Position numbers and translations under genes: made by a program. A stretch of 64,000 nucleotides of DNA, from assembly GCF_015832195.1 (NCBI RefSeq), contig NC_052016.1, positions 85,628,547 to 85,692,546 on the forward strand, written 5' to 3'. This stretch comes from Motacilla alba alba. Lineage: Eukaryota > Chordata > Aves > Passeriformes > Motacillidae. The notes under the pieces are model-generated. The model was not told where the DNA came from. It ran no database searches and saw only the letters and a program-made list of their open reading frames with translations. The stretch's first letter is position 1. Every line of letters starts with the position of its first letter. Positions 51,801 through 64,000 of the stretch are shown piece after piece.

Positions 51801-54800
51801 GCAGCTTGCAGAATTCCATCCTTTACTCCATCTCTTTAATGCCTGAAACAGATTGTACTGTCACACCCTCAGATGAAGAAAAATATACTCCTGAAAAAAA
51901 ACAACTGAAAAACCCCAAAAAACTAAAGAAACCTCTAGCGGATTTGATTCTAGCATATCAAATGATTTGTGTTTCAGGTTGTTGTGGATTTCATCTTTGA
52001 GGAGTGAAGTGAAAGAAATAAAAGAAGCAAAAACCCTCACCAAAACAAACAAAACTGAATGGGAAACAACTCAGTGAACAAGGTGGAATGGTTGCTTTCC
52101 ACTAACCTTTTTTAGTTTCAGAGAAATCAAACACACTTGAATTGTTCAGAAGAGTTAAGCATAGGTGGGTTATCTGGGAACAGTGTATGCTATGTCTGTC
52201 ACTAGTAACTGGGAACTGAACAATTTGTGTAACTACAGCAGGTTTCTGCTAATGAGGCTTGTTTGGAGCTGGCAGGAGATGGTATGGCTCTAAGGCTTCC
52301 TTTACTTGTGTTGAAATATATTGTTTTTCCTTTATAACATTAAAAGATCAGCTGGATTACAAATATGATGGCCTTCTCAATCCTTGGCTGGCTTCTGCTT
52401 TCTGTGATGCAATCAGGCTAGAGGGCTGTATAGGGAGTGTTCACATTCCAGTTACTGACAGCCACTGTTACTTCAAAATCAATATGAGCTTACAGTAAAC
52501 TTAAAATTTTATCAATTTTTGAGCTGTCTTAAGTTCACTACCCTTGTGGTAGGTGCAACTGAATTCTCTAATTAAGCTCTTTATGTGAACATATGCTTCC
52601 CTATTTTATCTTTTTTCTAATGTAGTCCATATTTGTATCTTTTTCCTCAGTCTTTTCACAGGACACCCTTTACTTTCTACTACTTCCTTAGATTTCTGCA
52701 ACTTTTGAAAACAGTTCTTTAAGATGGAATTGACAGATTCTGAGCTCTGGCATGTCCCGTCACTGCTGTTTTGTGTTTCCTACTAGACAATATCTATTAT
52801 TAAGGCTTTTTATAGTCTTTTTGTTTCCAAGTGTGTGATGAAGTGTGGCTTTGCCAGAGCTGTCTGTGTTGATGCATCTTTGGTGTGGTATCATTTTTAT
52901 CTGTATGATTATTTTTGTTTGTGGCTAACTGCCATTACATTGTAAAAGGACTTGCTTAAGTAATACCCATCTGAATCTCTTATAAATCTATGATATAATC
53001 AATTGTGTTTTCTTTGAAATAGCATGTGTATACTGCTTTTTCCTGTGTTGTGCAAAAATTGTCTATGTAGGAGTTGGTTCAGAGCAGAAGTCTAAGGGAA
53101 AAAGACCTCTTTTCCTCAGACTGCTGTCAGGAGCCTGGGATAGGGAAGACTGAGAGCTTAGCTAGCATCTGAAGTCTGTTCTACTTCTCCCCTCTGTATG
53201 GGCCCAGTCTGCTGCCTGCTGTATGCCCAACAGTTCCCCAGCAGTGAAGGCCTCTCCCCATCAGCCCTGTGTACAGACATATGCATGCACGCTCTTTTGA
53301 GAATTTCTTGTAGGTATTTCTTGGAACAAGAAGGAAAGAAGATGGTATAATAGAGAATATATTACAAAAAAAGTTATGCATGAGCTAATGATCTCATATC
53401 TAGGGCTTCTGAATTTTTTCTGGTTACTGTTTGTGGGTGTTTGCTTGGAGAAGGCAGTTCTCTATGAGCTTTAATGCACCTGGTGAGGGAATGAAAGACT
53501 ATGGAAGTTTTCTCGAGATGTCAATGTATGAAATTTTTTTAATGTAATGGCATACTGTAACGGGCTTACCTCTCTGTTTCTTCTGTAGTGGGAATCACTG
53601 TGTTCAAGATGGTGCCTTATAACTTCACATAAACTCTATTCGTCTGTGTATGATCCAAATGAAAAGGTAAGCAGTATGGTGCATGTTTTCTTTTTGACAT
53701 CTTACTAATACTAATGTAATACTGACATTTGGTTTTTAAGCTGCCCTCTTCTTTGTGCTGCTACTAACAATTCTCTTGGTATAACCCATCACTGGTTTAA
53801 TAGCATGTTTTTCTTTCAAAACCAAAAAGGAAGTTGCTTTTGAAGGATACATGTCAAGCAAGATTGGAATACTACTTTCAGTGTATCCCAAAAGGCTTAA
53901 GGGATTGTGAGCTTGGGAAAGTTACATACTGGCCTGAACATGTTATAATTATGAAACAACTGTTAATGTTTTTCATAGTGTGGGTGGTAATCGGGCCTGT
54001 TAAAACACTCAGGAGCTAGACTAGCCAAAAGCTGTTTGTGGAAACCAAACTCTGTAACAGTGGCAGCATGATTGGTTGATGACCTGGCATGGGGGTGAGA
54101 AATTCAGACCCTGGAAAAAGATGGGCCTTTAAGGCCTGCAGAGAATAGCAAGTCCTCATCTTGGGAGTTGTGCTGTAGCAATCTCAATTTACTGTTATGA
54201 GCCAAGAAAAACTTTCCTTGTGGAAGATTGTCTTGGCATGGCCTCTGAAGGAACACACTTGGAAAAATAAGGTGATTGAAGGTACACTAATATTTGAGGG
54301 CAAGGATGCCAACAATTCAGGACTGATAGGAATGTCCTTATACACCAGCGTAGAAGCAATTATCTAGAAGTGAAACAATATTAGGAAATGGAGAAAACCA
54401 GTGTGTACCTAGAACTGTAGCTTTACAGTTTTTTTTCCAGAAGATTTCTTTTTCTTAAGGTTCTTGCTTAGTTAAGGTCCCCTTGCTTTTCTAAATGCAT
54501 ATATTTAGGGCGTGTAGTTGGGTATTTGGTTTCTCTCAACTAGGAGCTGTGTCATTTCAACCAGTGACTACTACAGACAGTGGAAGGGACAGTGAACAAA
54601 ACAAACCAGAAAAGCACTTAAACTGTCTTTGTAATGACACGACTTCCATGTGACACCTTTTCAGCCTAATTAGTGGAAGTTATATTAAAAATGTTACTCC
54701 AAAGCAGTACGTGATTTTAATTTTGTTTTTTATTGTGCTGGACTTTAGTCTAATCTGTCTTTAGACAGAGACTAGAATTGAAAAATTAAAATGTTAAATA

Positions 54801-57800
54801 TTCTTATAATCTTGATATTGAAAGTCATGTCTTGCACTGTGACCACAGCTGATTAATAAAACAGCATTTATGTACCAAGAAACTAGGTTGATGGTGAATT
54901 TGAATCATGATGCTTTTCAGTACCGGGTATTTGGGAGTATTTTTTAAATTCCCCCTCAAGTCTGTGTGCCTAAAAATCTTTAGGTACCTAGAATGCTGAC
55001 ATTTAGACTCAGGAACAGTTTGTTTATTATGATGTTGATAACCTTTTCAGACCAGATCCACCAGCTAAGAACTCTTCAAAAAAGTTGCTAGCTCCTGTGG
55101 TGTTCTTAAAGTATTGGTACCTCTGATAATTGACCTTGTTTAAGATGCATCTGAGTCACGTGTGCCTGTGCACTGGGCAGTGGTATTCAGCAAACCTGGC
55201 TGAATTTACGGTATAAGCTTGCTGCAGCTCTTACCTGGAGGGGTTTCTTATCGCTTAATTTCCATATGGTGTTATCACGTGGTAGTATTTTTAAACTGGT
55301 CATGTGATGTCAGCTCAGCCCTGACTATGAAAAAGTAAATTTGGTCAAGGGCACCTTGAGTTTCTCTGGAGTGTAGAGCAAATAATGTGTTCTAGTCTGT
55401 CAATAGCAGTTCCTGTTGGGGTTTTGCAGTGTTCCTTCCTCTCCTCTGGCACCTGTCTTCCCCTCCTTAAATTAGCTTATGGCTGCGAGGCTAGTAAACC
55501 GTTTTGTTGTGGTGGCAAAACCTCCTCTTCCCCTAGTCCTTATGAAAACAAGCTGTTTGGTGTAGTGGAGGAAGGATAGCTGTCAAATGTCTTTGGCTAT
55601 CATTTGATAAACTTGATGTGGTATGACTGCAGACTGCCCCTGACGGAGACAGTCCTGCTGGTTCCCTCTTGTATGTTTTCATTTGGAGCATGGGAGGCAG
55701 AGTAGGACTGTTCACAAACTTGGGATGTGTCCTGGAGCTGTATCCCTGTCGTCTGGGCTGTAGAAAGCAGTGGGGTAAGTGTGTCACCCAGGACAATCCC
55801 TTTCGGTGGCAGTCTGTATTTATAACTGAGCAGGCGCAGTTCCAAAGTGCCCCTGTGCTTAGTAGCAAGACCCATGACAGCAATAGCCCTCACTCCCAGC
55901 AATGAGATTTTTATGCTGTGCAACTGTGCTGCTCTGCCACTCTTTTCTTAATGGGAAAGGGTGTAAGGCTTGTTGACTTCCAGCAGCTTGGTATCCCCTC
56001 TTACAGGCATGATATAGAAGTGTTGAAGGTACATTTGCAGCATTGGTGCATTCCAGTGTGAAAGGTGAGGGTGAATTTCAGGCGAGTAGTAAGTTTGATT
56101 TGCTATTCTGTTGCATTGCAGATGCTACTTAGTATTTAGTGTGTAACAATGTTCCGATGGCCATGCAGGATTTCGCCAAGTTCTTCAGGTGAGGCTCAGG
56201 GAGAAGGGGCAAGGCTGGTACCACTCAGCAGGTATGCCTGTTCAGGGTCAAACTTTGGTCTCTTATCCTCCATGACCTAGGTATTGTAGGAACACTTCCT
56301 TATGATTGGAATGCCCTTTTAAAGGGCTCCCAAAATTGATGAGTATTGTGTTCCAGGTCATCTATACTGGTTATGGGTAATGACCACTATACCTGCTAGC
56401 ATTGTACCTGGGTAATACCAGCATGTATGTGTGTTGCTTCCAGGCCACATAAAACTGACCGCAGCTCTTCCCTGGGCTTGACTGACTTCTAGAGCTGCTG
56501 TAGGGTTCTAGTTGGCAAGGAGATCCAAGGAATGTTGGTTTCAATAGTCAAAGTGTTTTTCTTCTGAACCTCTGTGTGTGCTAGGTAGATCTAGTATAGC
56601 ATGCTGTTTGGTATATCATCATTTAAACCAGGAGAACCCTTTTAAAAGTAGGTGATCTCAGAATTCTAAGCTCATGGATAAACCATGGTTTTAGTGAAAG
56701 TGGAGGAGAAAAGAATACATGTTTCTGAAGGGAGAAAAACTTGTATTCTGTTTGTTTCTCAAGACTCTTATTGTTCCTTTCCCTTCAGACTTTTGAAAAA
56801 CTGCTTATTGCCAACAGAGGAGAGATTGCATGCCGAGTAAGTATGTAACATTTTCATTTTTTGATATTTGATTCTAAAAGTATTGCTATTTAAATATTGG
56901 TAATTGTCACTTCTTATGTGGTAGGTCATCAAAACATGTAAGAAGATGGGGATTAAAACAGTTGCCATACACAGTGATGTCGACGCCAATGCTGTGAGTA
57001 CTGCTTAATTCAAGTGGTAGAGGAGGTTTTAGTAATTCAGCAAGACTTGCAGCTGTTATGCAGTCTTATCGATTATTGTTGTTGGCATGTTGGCAATTCA
57101 GTATCTTTGTATATGTCCTTTTCCTCTATGTGCTTGAAGTGAGTGGAGATAGCAAGGTGGAGGAAGGATTGGATAAGTATTTAGCATGCTTTTTCTGTGA
57201 ACTCTTCTGTGTTTGTGTAAATGCTGCCTTTCTCTTTGTGTGGATTAATCTAGATACATGTGCACATAGGTAGATGTGGGCAACAAGTGTGACAGTAGCA
57301 GTGAAACCTAAATTTTGTTTTGCTAATATGCACAAAAAACCAATGAAGAGTGGACCCTAGAAGAAGGTCTAGAGCTTAGTATACGTGTTTCCTGTGTCTG
57401 GTAAATCTTTTTCATTACTTTGCACTTTCCAGAGAAATATCCCCTTCTACCAGGTATGCAAAACAGGCTTAATGGAGCTGTTCGGTTTGATGAGGCTATT
57501 GATGTGCCTTTAATATTCAGCAGCATAGCAAAAAGGTGGTAAAATGGCTTTTTAGACAAATGAGGTACCTGTATTGCCCACTTTCAGGTTTTGTAGTCTG
57601 TTCATTATCATTCATGGCAACAATAACAGGATAATTTCTTGTGTGCTGTAACAGCAAGTGTAGTCATACTTGCATATTCTTGTTGACTGGAAAGAATATA
57701 GTATTTTTCCTTGCCTGCAAGAACTGCTACATGAGAAATGACCAGGGGTAGCCCCATGTTCCAGGGAAGTTCGTTGGAATCTGAAAGGGAGTTAAACCCC

Positions 57801-60800
57801 TGTATTACAATTTAAAAAGTCGTCACTCAAACAAGCTACCAGAAAAAAAGTGTATTTTGTGCAGGACAGGACTTGTGAATATAGGTGGTGAGTTACTCAA
57901 CATTAGAAAAACAGACATGGTTCATGAAATCTGAAAGTAGTTAGAATTTAGGTGTTTTCAGAGTTAAATGCAAGCTTGGAGCTGTTGGGAGTTTTGGACT
58001 TTGACATAGCTTTTGTCTGAGTCTCTTTGTGGTTCTATTACTACATGACCAGCTCAGCTCATATGAATAGGCTGTAGATTGAGCAAGGGAATGAAATGGT
58101 ACTTTCTGAAATGCTCTACTGATGGACTTTTATGCCATGTATTTCTTTCTTTGAGGTGAATGGAAAGTACACTTGGTCTGGATTTTAACTGATAACCATA
58201 ACTGGTAATGTAGTAGCTTGTGGGTGCTCAATGGGCTGTGAAATGAATTCTTAATGGGTGGATGTCAGACATCATGATAAATTCTAATTCTTTTGGAAGC
58301 CAAGGGTTAGGTGAATATGAATACAAACTACTCTGTATGATCTATGATTCCTCTAGTAAAACTGAAGCATGCTGATGGGTACTTGAATTCCATCTTATGT
58401 ATATAGTATCTGCTGTTAGGATAAGTGGATTCACTGTTCAGCAGCATTGCATAGCCTTTTCACTGGCAAGAATTCATCCTGAAAATGGACTTAAAAAGCT
58501 GTTTAAAAAACCCCACATGTTTTTTCACCAGTCCATAATAGACTTGAGAAAATGAATTGGTCTTCTCTCCAATGTGTCTGTTGATTGTGTAGATTCTGCT
58601 ATGAACTGGAGACTGTGACAAGATCTGAAAGCAGTAAGTAAAAACCAAGATTGAAGAACATAATAAGAGTAAGAATGGCATGAAGAAGTACAACTCATGA
58701 CCTTAGGGTGTACAAATAGTGCATTACAAAAAGGAAATTGAAAATATGAAAATATGCTGCTTTGATCTACAGTTCTGTCTTAGCTTTAAAATACAAATAG
58801 GGTCTTTCATTTGTAATAGTTCCCAAGAGAAAAAAAATCCAAGTTGGTATCTCAGAAATGCGTTAGTGTGCTCATGGTAGTTCATAAAGATAACATTAAG
58901 TGTGTTACAGGGGATGCTGCCATTTTGAGTTTATGGACAAGAGATGAGGCTCTAACAAATGCTGTAAGGGTGATGTAGTGTCTGCTTAGCTCTCTGGAGC
59001 CTTACCTAAAGACTGATCAAACTTATCTGTATGAGGTTAAGCATTAGCTGTGTGCATTGAAGAAGCTTCAGGTATTTAAAGGAAAATGAGAGGAAGCCTA
59101 CTTGAAAAACTCTATGTACTTAAGGTAGTGGTATGAAGTCTAAGCTAGTTTTTCGGGTCTAATTATAAATGTTGTTTATGTCTACCATAGATCCTTCAGT
59201 CACTGCCTTGTGTGCTTGCACTGGGAAAGAGTTTACTTTATGTTGTCTGTTTTAATGACTTGGGTAATTCTAGTTTTTCATTACGGGAATGACCTGGCCC
59301 ATTGCAGTGATGTGTGTGTCATTTTGGATGACCTTGATGGATGAGTCCACAAGCCAAATTCTTTTACTCTGTTACTTACAATAAAGTCACCAATAATAGT
59401 TGTCCATAATTCTGTCCAGTGTTTCATCAACAGCATCCTTCTTGGTTGTACCAGTCATAGCAAAATGTCAAATGTTCTGAAGTCATACTGAGGAGCTGAT
59501 GCAACCTGCCAAAGGAACCTCTGTCCTCATGGAACTAGGAATAACATGTTTGCTTAGTGATGGGATGCTGCAAGAGAGTTATTAGTATTCTTTTGATCTT
59601 TTGCTTGACAGGATAGCTCACTTCTTCATGACTTCTGTTGCAAAAGCAATGAGTATGATAGGCAGCTACCCTGATGGTTCAATGAACCAAAGACAGAAAT
59701 AGCTGTAAAGACATGAAATTGAACTAGGTGCCCATCCCAATGCTGTCTTTGCTGAAAATAGTGGGACTGAGTTTTAAGTTACCAAAGTAGGTAGGGATAC
59801 CTTACAGAAATAATTTATTATCATGTTTAAAAGTAGCACTAGCTGCAGTAGATAAATTTTTTTGCTTAGAACTTGGAGTAACCTTTGAGATGTAGTTAGA
59901 GCCCCTTATTACATTACTTGTCACCTGTATAGCTGCTCACTGAAAAGCAGGTAGCCTTAATACTCTTAGTATGACTTAATTGTAACCACTATAACTGAAA
60001 GGAGGGCAGTTCACTTTGTCTGTTATTGACTCTCTGGTTTTGTCATACTTTATGAAAACACTACTGAAATTGAACAGAAGCAAAGTTCCTTCAGCATGCT
60101 CACTAAATATTTAAAGTGAGAAAGAAAACAGGTATCACAAGATATTTAGCAATTCAGGCTCTTCAGTGATAGCTTCTAATTTATTCCTTACCTAGTGCTA
60201 TGCATAAATGATTCAAGCAGGAATTTTTACTAATGTTTGTATAGGAATTATATATACAATATACACAGTCTTTTATATATATATAGTCTTAAAATTATAG
60301 TCTTATATATATATAGTCTTAAAATAATGCTCTTTGAATGGAAGTACTACAAGACTTGTGAGTTATCTTAACCTAGACCTTTTTATTTTAGATTTCCTTT
60401 GGTTGAATAGTTCACTTTTTTTTTTTCTTTAAATTTTCAGATTACTGAAATCCTTATGGAATTTACAGTGCTGAATAGAGGTGGTGGGAATAAACAAAAT
60501 GCTTATATATGCAATATAAGCTTTCCATGAAACAGCTTTTTCTTGTTCTTCACACTTAAGTTTCTGTGGAGCACCATGGCAAATGTCTTGAGTATGCTGT
60601 TAGAGCAATATCAATCTGGATATATTTACCATTAATAGATAAAACTAGTAGCTAGACTATAAGAGCATAAAGGAATTTTCATTTCAAGGAATTTAAACTT
60701 TGCTGTTATGAGGAGGAAGCAGCAGGGAAGACTGTTAAAAATTGGGAATGTTGCAAAAATGGAACAACCTGATGAGAGCCAAATAAAGCTTACCTGAAGA

Positions 60801-62034
60801 GGGAGAATACAAAGAACAAAATATACTGTTTTGTGCTATTAATTTTAAAAATGACCAGATTTCTGAAAGATTTTTATAGGTGAATATTGTTGTGGTGACA
60901 GGGAAGAGAACGTTAACAAAACTTAAAAGGAGATAGGTGACTTTAGAGACCTTTGGATGCTTCTGTATTAATGCAAATTTACAGATAGCTGGAAATGGTA
61001 TTAAATGGGATTGAATTGCATTTAGTTTTGTGGAGGTGGGAGGATGTGTGAACTGGTGGGAAAAACCTGGCAAAAAGCCTGGCAGAATGGTTGCTGAGAC
61101 CCCCATAGAGCATTACAGTTGCTTATGTGGTACTGAATAAAATAGATCATAATGGATGCTTTCAGGTTCTTGAAAATAGTGGCTAATACTCTTTGATTGC
61201 ATCTGTTATTTTGGGGAAAGCAGAGAAAAAAAGTTGTTGTATACTGTTCAAAATGCTTAGTTATTTTGTTTTTTTTTAACTTCAGTGTTCAGCTTTCAAA
61301 ACACTGATTCTTTACACTTGAATAGGTAAAGTGGGGAAGGACCAGTGAAATTCAGATTTTTTTTTAATTAAAACATCTGGTGGAATTATTTTTGATATGA
61401 GAAAACAAGCAAAGAAGTTTTGTCTGAACAAGAGTAATCATATGTACTTTTCCCCCTGAACTGATTGGAATAGAGGGTTAAGATGAAAGAGCCTCCTCAA
61501 CCATAAATGTAACACTGATGGTGCAAACATTGTCAAGGAAAGCTAGAGAACTATTGTAATGCCTAACATAATCAGCTAAAAGTATGATAAATGAAGAACA
61601 AGCTTTCACTAATTGGATCTGAACAAAAGAAGGTATAGCATAAAGCAGTGAATGAGATATAATTTTACTTGGCATTTTTTAACACAGCAGGGATTCTATA
61701 GCCATATGAAGCAATGAACTATAAATGACTGAAAAAATCCCATGGGAAAGTAATGTAAACTACTAAAACTTAACAGAGTAGTGAGCAGTGAGTTGTACTT
61801 CTTTCATATAAGGTTTTTCCTATCAATCGCTTAAGACTTCAGGTGTTGTGTTAAACTGCCTGTTCTAAATCTTGTTCTGCCACATAATATAAAATGAAAA
61901 ATAATGCAAATGCTTTTATTGATGTAAAAGTAATTGCACAGAATTGAGCTGTTCTCCAGAAAGTGTAGTGTTTTGAGTGACAGAAAATGGAAAAAATAAC
62001 TAGAAATGGAAGATCTAAATTCCTTTCCTAAGGT

Positions 62035-62070
<36 letters not shown>

Positions 62071-64000
62071 CTTGGAGTCCGAGACAGTATTTCGGAAGGA
62101 GTTTGGGGGAAAAATCTGGTTTAGGGAAGCTGCAAAGTTGATAAGGGTTATAAGTTTCTATATAATGTCTTTATTGAGCTGAATGAATTTGAGTGAGTAA
62201 GATGAGCTTTTTTTCTGAAACAATATAAACTGAGAATTTTGCTGAAGTCTTCTTTATAGCTTAATGGGATGCTCTCAGTTTTTGTTCTTAAGAAATCCAG
62301 CAGGCAAAAATAAGTATTGGAGGGCAATTTGGCATTTAAGTTTTAATATAAAAAATTAGTTAGTTTGAAAAGTGAAAGTTTATCTAAAACTGAGGAGTTT
62401 TATTTACTTGCAACTAACTTAGAGGTTTTAACAATTGTCCAAACTCTCGTTTCCTTTTTTTTTTTCTGTTCTGTCTTTTAAAATGTGCAAAGCTTTCTTC
62501 CATCACCTGCTACAAAACTAGAAATTCAGTCATTTTGATAGCTCATTGTCTCCCAATGGCATTTCAGGGATTTGTACTCAGAAAACTTGGAGAGATCTGT
62601 TTTGAGTACCTATATGAAAATGAAACTCATATTTTAATGCCTTTTTGAAATACATGATTCTTGGGCTGTTGTCCAGAGTGTATAGAGTGGATCTGCCTCC
62701 CTGTACTGTCTGGAGAAATTCCCTCTTCCTAAGTGGTAGTGTTTGCAAAGTGTGCAGAATAGGCGTGGGTCAGAAGAGTGCTGTTCTGCTTTTCCTTCGA
62801 TGTATTTACCTTTTGTTACAAAAACAAGACAGCATGTTGTTCATTTCTTCACAAGGGGGGATGGAGATGATGTTACTATCCTGTCCCCATGCTTTATTGA
62901 GTGAACTCCTGGACAGCTTTGTAAAGCATGAGAAATGCAGGTGGTGGTAATCCCATGAAGGGAAATACCTCTGTGGAAGGAGTGTGCTTTTGTACAGAAT
63001 TGTAGCTTGCTTGCTAGTAATTTGCTTTTTTTAAAAAAAGTTTATCATTGCTTTGAAACTGAGTGGGTTGCTGAAGGAAGTAATTAATATTTCATTTGCT
63101 ATAGTGAAAAATGCAATCTTGATCTGCAATTTTAAAAGTTGGAGGGGCTCATCAGAGCTCTAGAATCCTAACGTTTCAGCCTTTTAGTGTGTTTTAACCA
63201 GTGGTAGGATGATGTGAAATGCATATAAGACCTCTGAAATGAGTCAGACTCCTGTTGCATTGTTTGATGGTTAAGCTGAAATGTCAGTTTTGTTGGATTC
63301 TTGTTGAAACTCTACCACTAAGAAGCAGTGGAAGGATGTAGAATAGGATGCTTTAAGCATCACTCTGCAGCCCAACTGGGGACACTGCCTTGGAGGTGGA
63401 AAGTATATGTTGTAAAGAAGGAATTTTGACCTTTGTGGGGATGGTTATTTAATTACCAAGCTGATTTATTTGGAGGATCAATGCATGGATTAAAAATAAT
63501 CTGTCACAAAGCTCATTTAGAGAAAGTGACTGTTGTCGGAAGTACTGAACTACCCTTGGGAGAGGAAAATGTAGGAGCCCAGTCAGCACAGTTAATTGCA
63601 GCTTAAAGGTGCTGTGTTGCTGCTCAGTGCTGTGGAGAGTCAAGTGGTGGTTCTGTGGTGCTATGACTGTCTACATCAGTAGGTAGTGGGGAGTAGCAGG
63701 AGTGTATCTGTGGAGTGAAATGGTTCATGCTGAAGACATGGTGTTCTTCCATGCTGCGTTTCAGTATCTGTGTGCTTGGTTCTAGTCTGGTGCTGAGGGT
63801 TTGGTGTCTGCTTGTCGTGGTTTGCTGTGCCCAGCAGGTGTCTGGTTCATGTGCTTTGAGACAGCTGAGTGTTAGAGACAAATGTGTTTTAAGTGGAGGT
63901 GACTGAGAGATTTACTTAAAAAAACCAGTCCTGATTTGAACTTAAATACTGATGTGTACTGAAGTCACTCTAATTGCTTGCTTGGGACTGCCCTCTTGGT
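45823..64000 (+). CDS. PCCA: PCCA, propionyl-CoA carboxylase alpha subunit, partial (exons 1-4): join(45823..45876,53589..53666,56789..56836,56925..56993,>64000)
   Basis: The alpha subunit carries the biotin carboxylase and biotin-carrier domains of mitochondrial propionyl-CoA carboxylase, which converts propionyl-CoA to methylmalonyl-CoA in catabolism of Val, Ile, Met, Thr and odd-chain fatty acids. Four exons joined in phase 0 give 83 residues. Residues 1 to about 40 form an Arg-rich, acid-poor mitochondrial presequence. [22 protein letters not shown] and [23 protein letters not shown] match the start of the biotin carboxylase N-terminal domain almost residue for residue. IANRGEIA is the family hallmark. 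The human protein has about 728 residues, so most of the gene lies beyond the window. No match to the next expected exon (VKMADEAVCVG) was seen before 64000. Acetyl-CoA or methylcrotonyl-CoA carboxylase paralogues are excluded by the YDPNEKTF segment. Confidence 0.95.
45877..53588 (+). other. PCCA: PCCA intron 1
   Basis: 7712 bp GT-AG intron. CpG-rich for the first 350 bp, then AT-rich. It contains short T/A tracts (for example 46988-47005) and no recognisable gene, intact transposon or RNA. Confidence 0.9.
53589..53666 (+). CDS. PCCA: PCCA exon 2
   Basis: 78 bp, phase 0, after TTCTGTAG and before GTAAGC. Translates as WESLCSRWCLITSHKLYSSV followed by YDPNEK. It has the same length (26 codons) as the corresponding human segment ending VGYDPNEK, with C, L, S and R positions matching. 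It completes the presequence and starts the mature protein. Confidence 0.92.
53667..56788 (+). other. PCCA: PCCA intron 2
   Basis: 3122 bp GT-AG intron, unique AT-rich sequence. No other gene or recognisable repeat was seen. Confidence 0.9.
56789..56836 (+). CDS. PCCA: PCCA exon 3
   Basis: 48 bp, phase 0, preceded by CCCTTCAG and followed by GTAAGT. Encodes [16 protein letters not shown]; human has [16 protein letters not shown]. Contains the ANRGEIA hallmark of biotin carboxylases. Confidence 0.96.
56837..56924 (+). other. PCCA: PCCA intron 3 (88 bp)
   Basis: Very short intron with strong donor GTAAGT and acceptor ending GGTAG. Confidence 0.95.
56925..56993 (+). CDS. PCCA: PCCA exon 4
   Basis: 69 bp, phase 0, encoding [20 protein letters not shown] then ANA, followed by GTGAGT. 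Nearly identical to human [23 protein letters not shown]. It forms part of the first alpha/beta unit of the biotin carboxylase domain. Confidence 0.96.
60271..60325. repeat. Two-copy 30-bp TA-rich tandem repeat
   Basis: TTTTATATATATATAGTCTT followed by AAAAT at 60271-60295 recurs with one mismatch at 60301-60325, exactly 30 bp apart. Confidence 0.9.
62036..62067. repeat. Poly-T tract (T32)
   Basis: Uninterrupted run of 32 T in PCCA intron 4. No transposon body was recognised on either side. Confidence 0.9.

Larger units (their letters stand above)
56994..64000 (+). other. PCCA: PCCA intron 4, incomplete
   Basis: At least 7 kb of AT-rich intronic sequence reaching the window edge. Contains a TA-rich 30-bp duplication (60271-60325), a 32-base T tract (62036-62067) and other short T tracts. 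No exon of PCCA or another gene was found. Confidence 0.8.

Noticed and set aside
57000..64000. PCCA exon 5
   Set aside because: Searched by eye for the expected continuation (VKMADEAVCVGPAPT-like) with flanking splice sites; not found, so it should lie beyond the window.

Overview
The window is vertebrate nuclear DNA, almost certainly from a bird and probably a songbird or close relative. It holds two genes with introns and GT-AG splice sites, both on the + strand, separated by a large non-coding interval. The bird assignment rests on CR1 retrotransposon 3' ends (43731-44040 and 45290-45575), a solo LTR matching my recollection of the abundant songbird ERVL LTRs (38201-38623), and gene content. 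ZIC2 followed by PCCA is the order on human 13q32. No bacterial-type operons, CRISPR arrays, rRNA or tRNA genes were seen.

Layout. Positions 1-3550 are the ZIC2 upstream region, with a very large GGAA/GAAA polypurine microsatellite, an ATCC microsatellite and putative regulatory motifs (RFX X-box, paired TCF/LEF sites). A CpG-island promoter and 5' leader (about 3550-4962) precede ZIC2, whose CDS is join(4963..5965,7727..7890,8086..8346) and encodes 475 aa with all five zinc fingers. The 3' UTR runs to about 9.47-9.73 kb. From 9.7 to 19.3 kb there are alternating CpG-island-like blocks, homopolymer tracts and unique AT-rich blocks with no convincing gene, typical of the surroundings of a developmental regulator. 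From 19.3 to 45.2 kb the sequence is AT-rich intergenic DNA with transposon relics and some possible regulatory islands.

PCCA starts in a second CpG island. Exons 1-4 are readable: 45823-45876, 53589-53666, 56789-56836 and 56925-56993, all in phase 0. They give the first 83 residues of the propionyl-CoA carboxylase alpha subunit: a mitochondrial presequence and the start of the biotin carboxylase domain. The gene continues beyond position 64000.

The genes are not functionally linked. ZIC2 is a neural and midline developmental transcription factor; PCCA is a housekeeping mitochondrial enzyme subunit. Their neighbourhood is probably a regulatory block in which ZIC2 enhancers are spread over the gene desert. 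I found no clear new biological system. The items most worth a second look are the duplicated nuclear-receptor half-site element at 14.54 kb, the octamer pair in ZIC2 intron 1, the paired TCF/LEF inverted repeat upstream, the CR1 copy inside the PCCA promoter, and the short bird-type PCCA presequence exon. All regulatory claims come from motif reading by eye.
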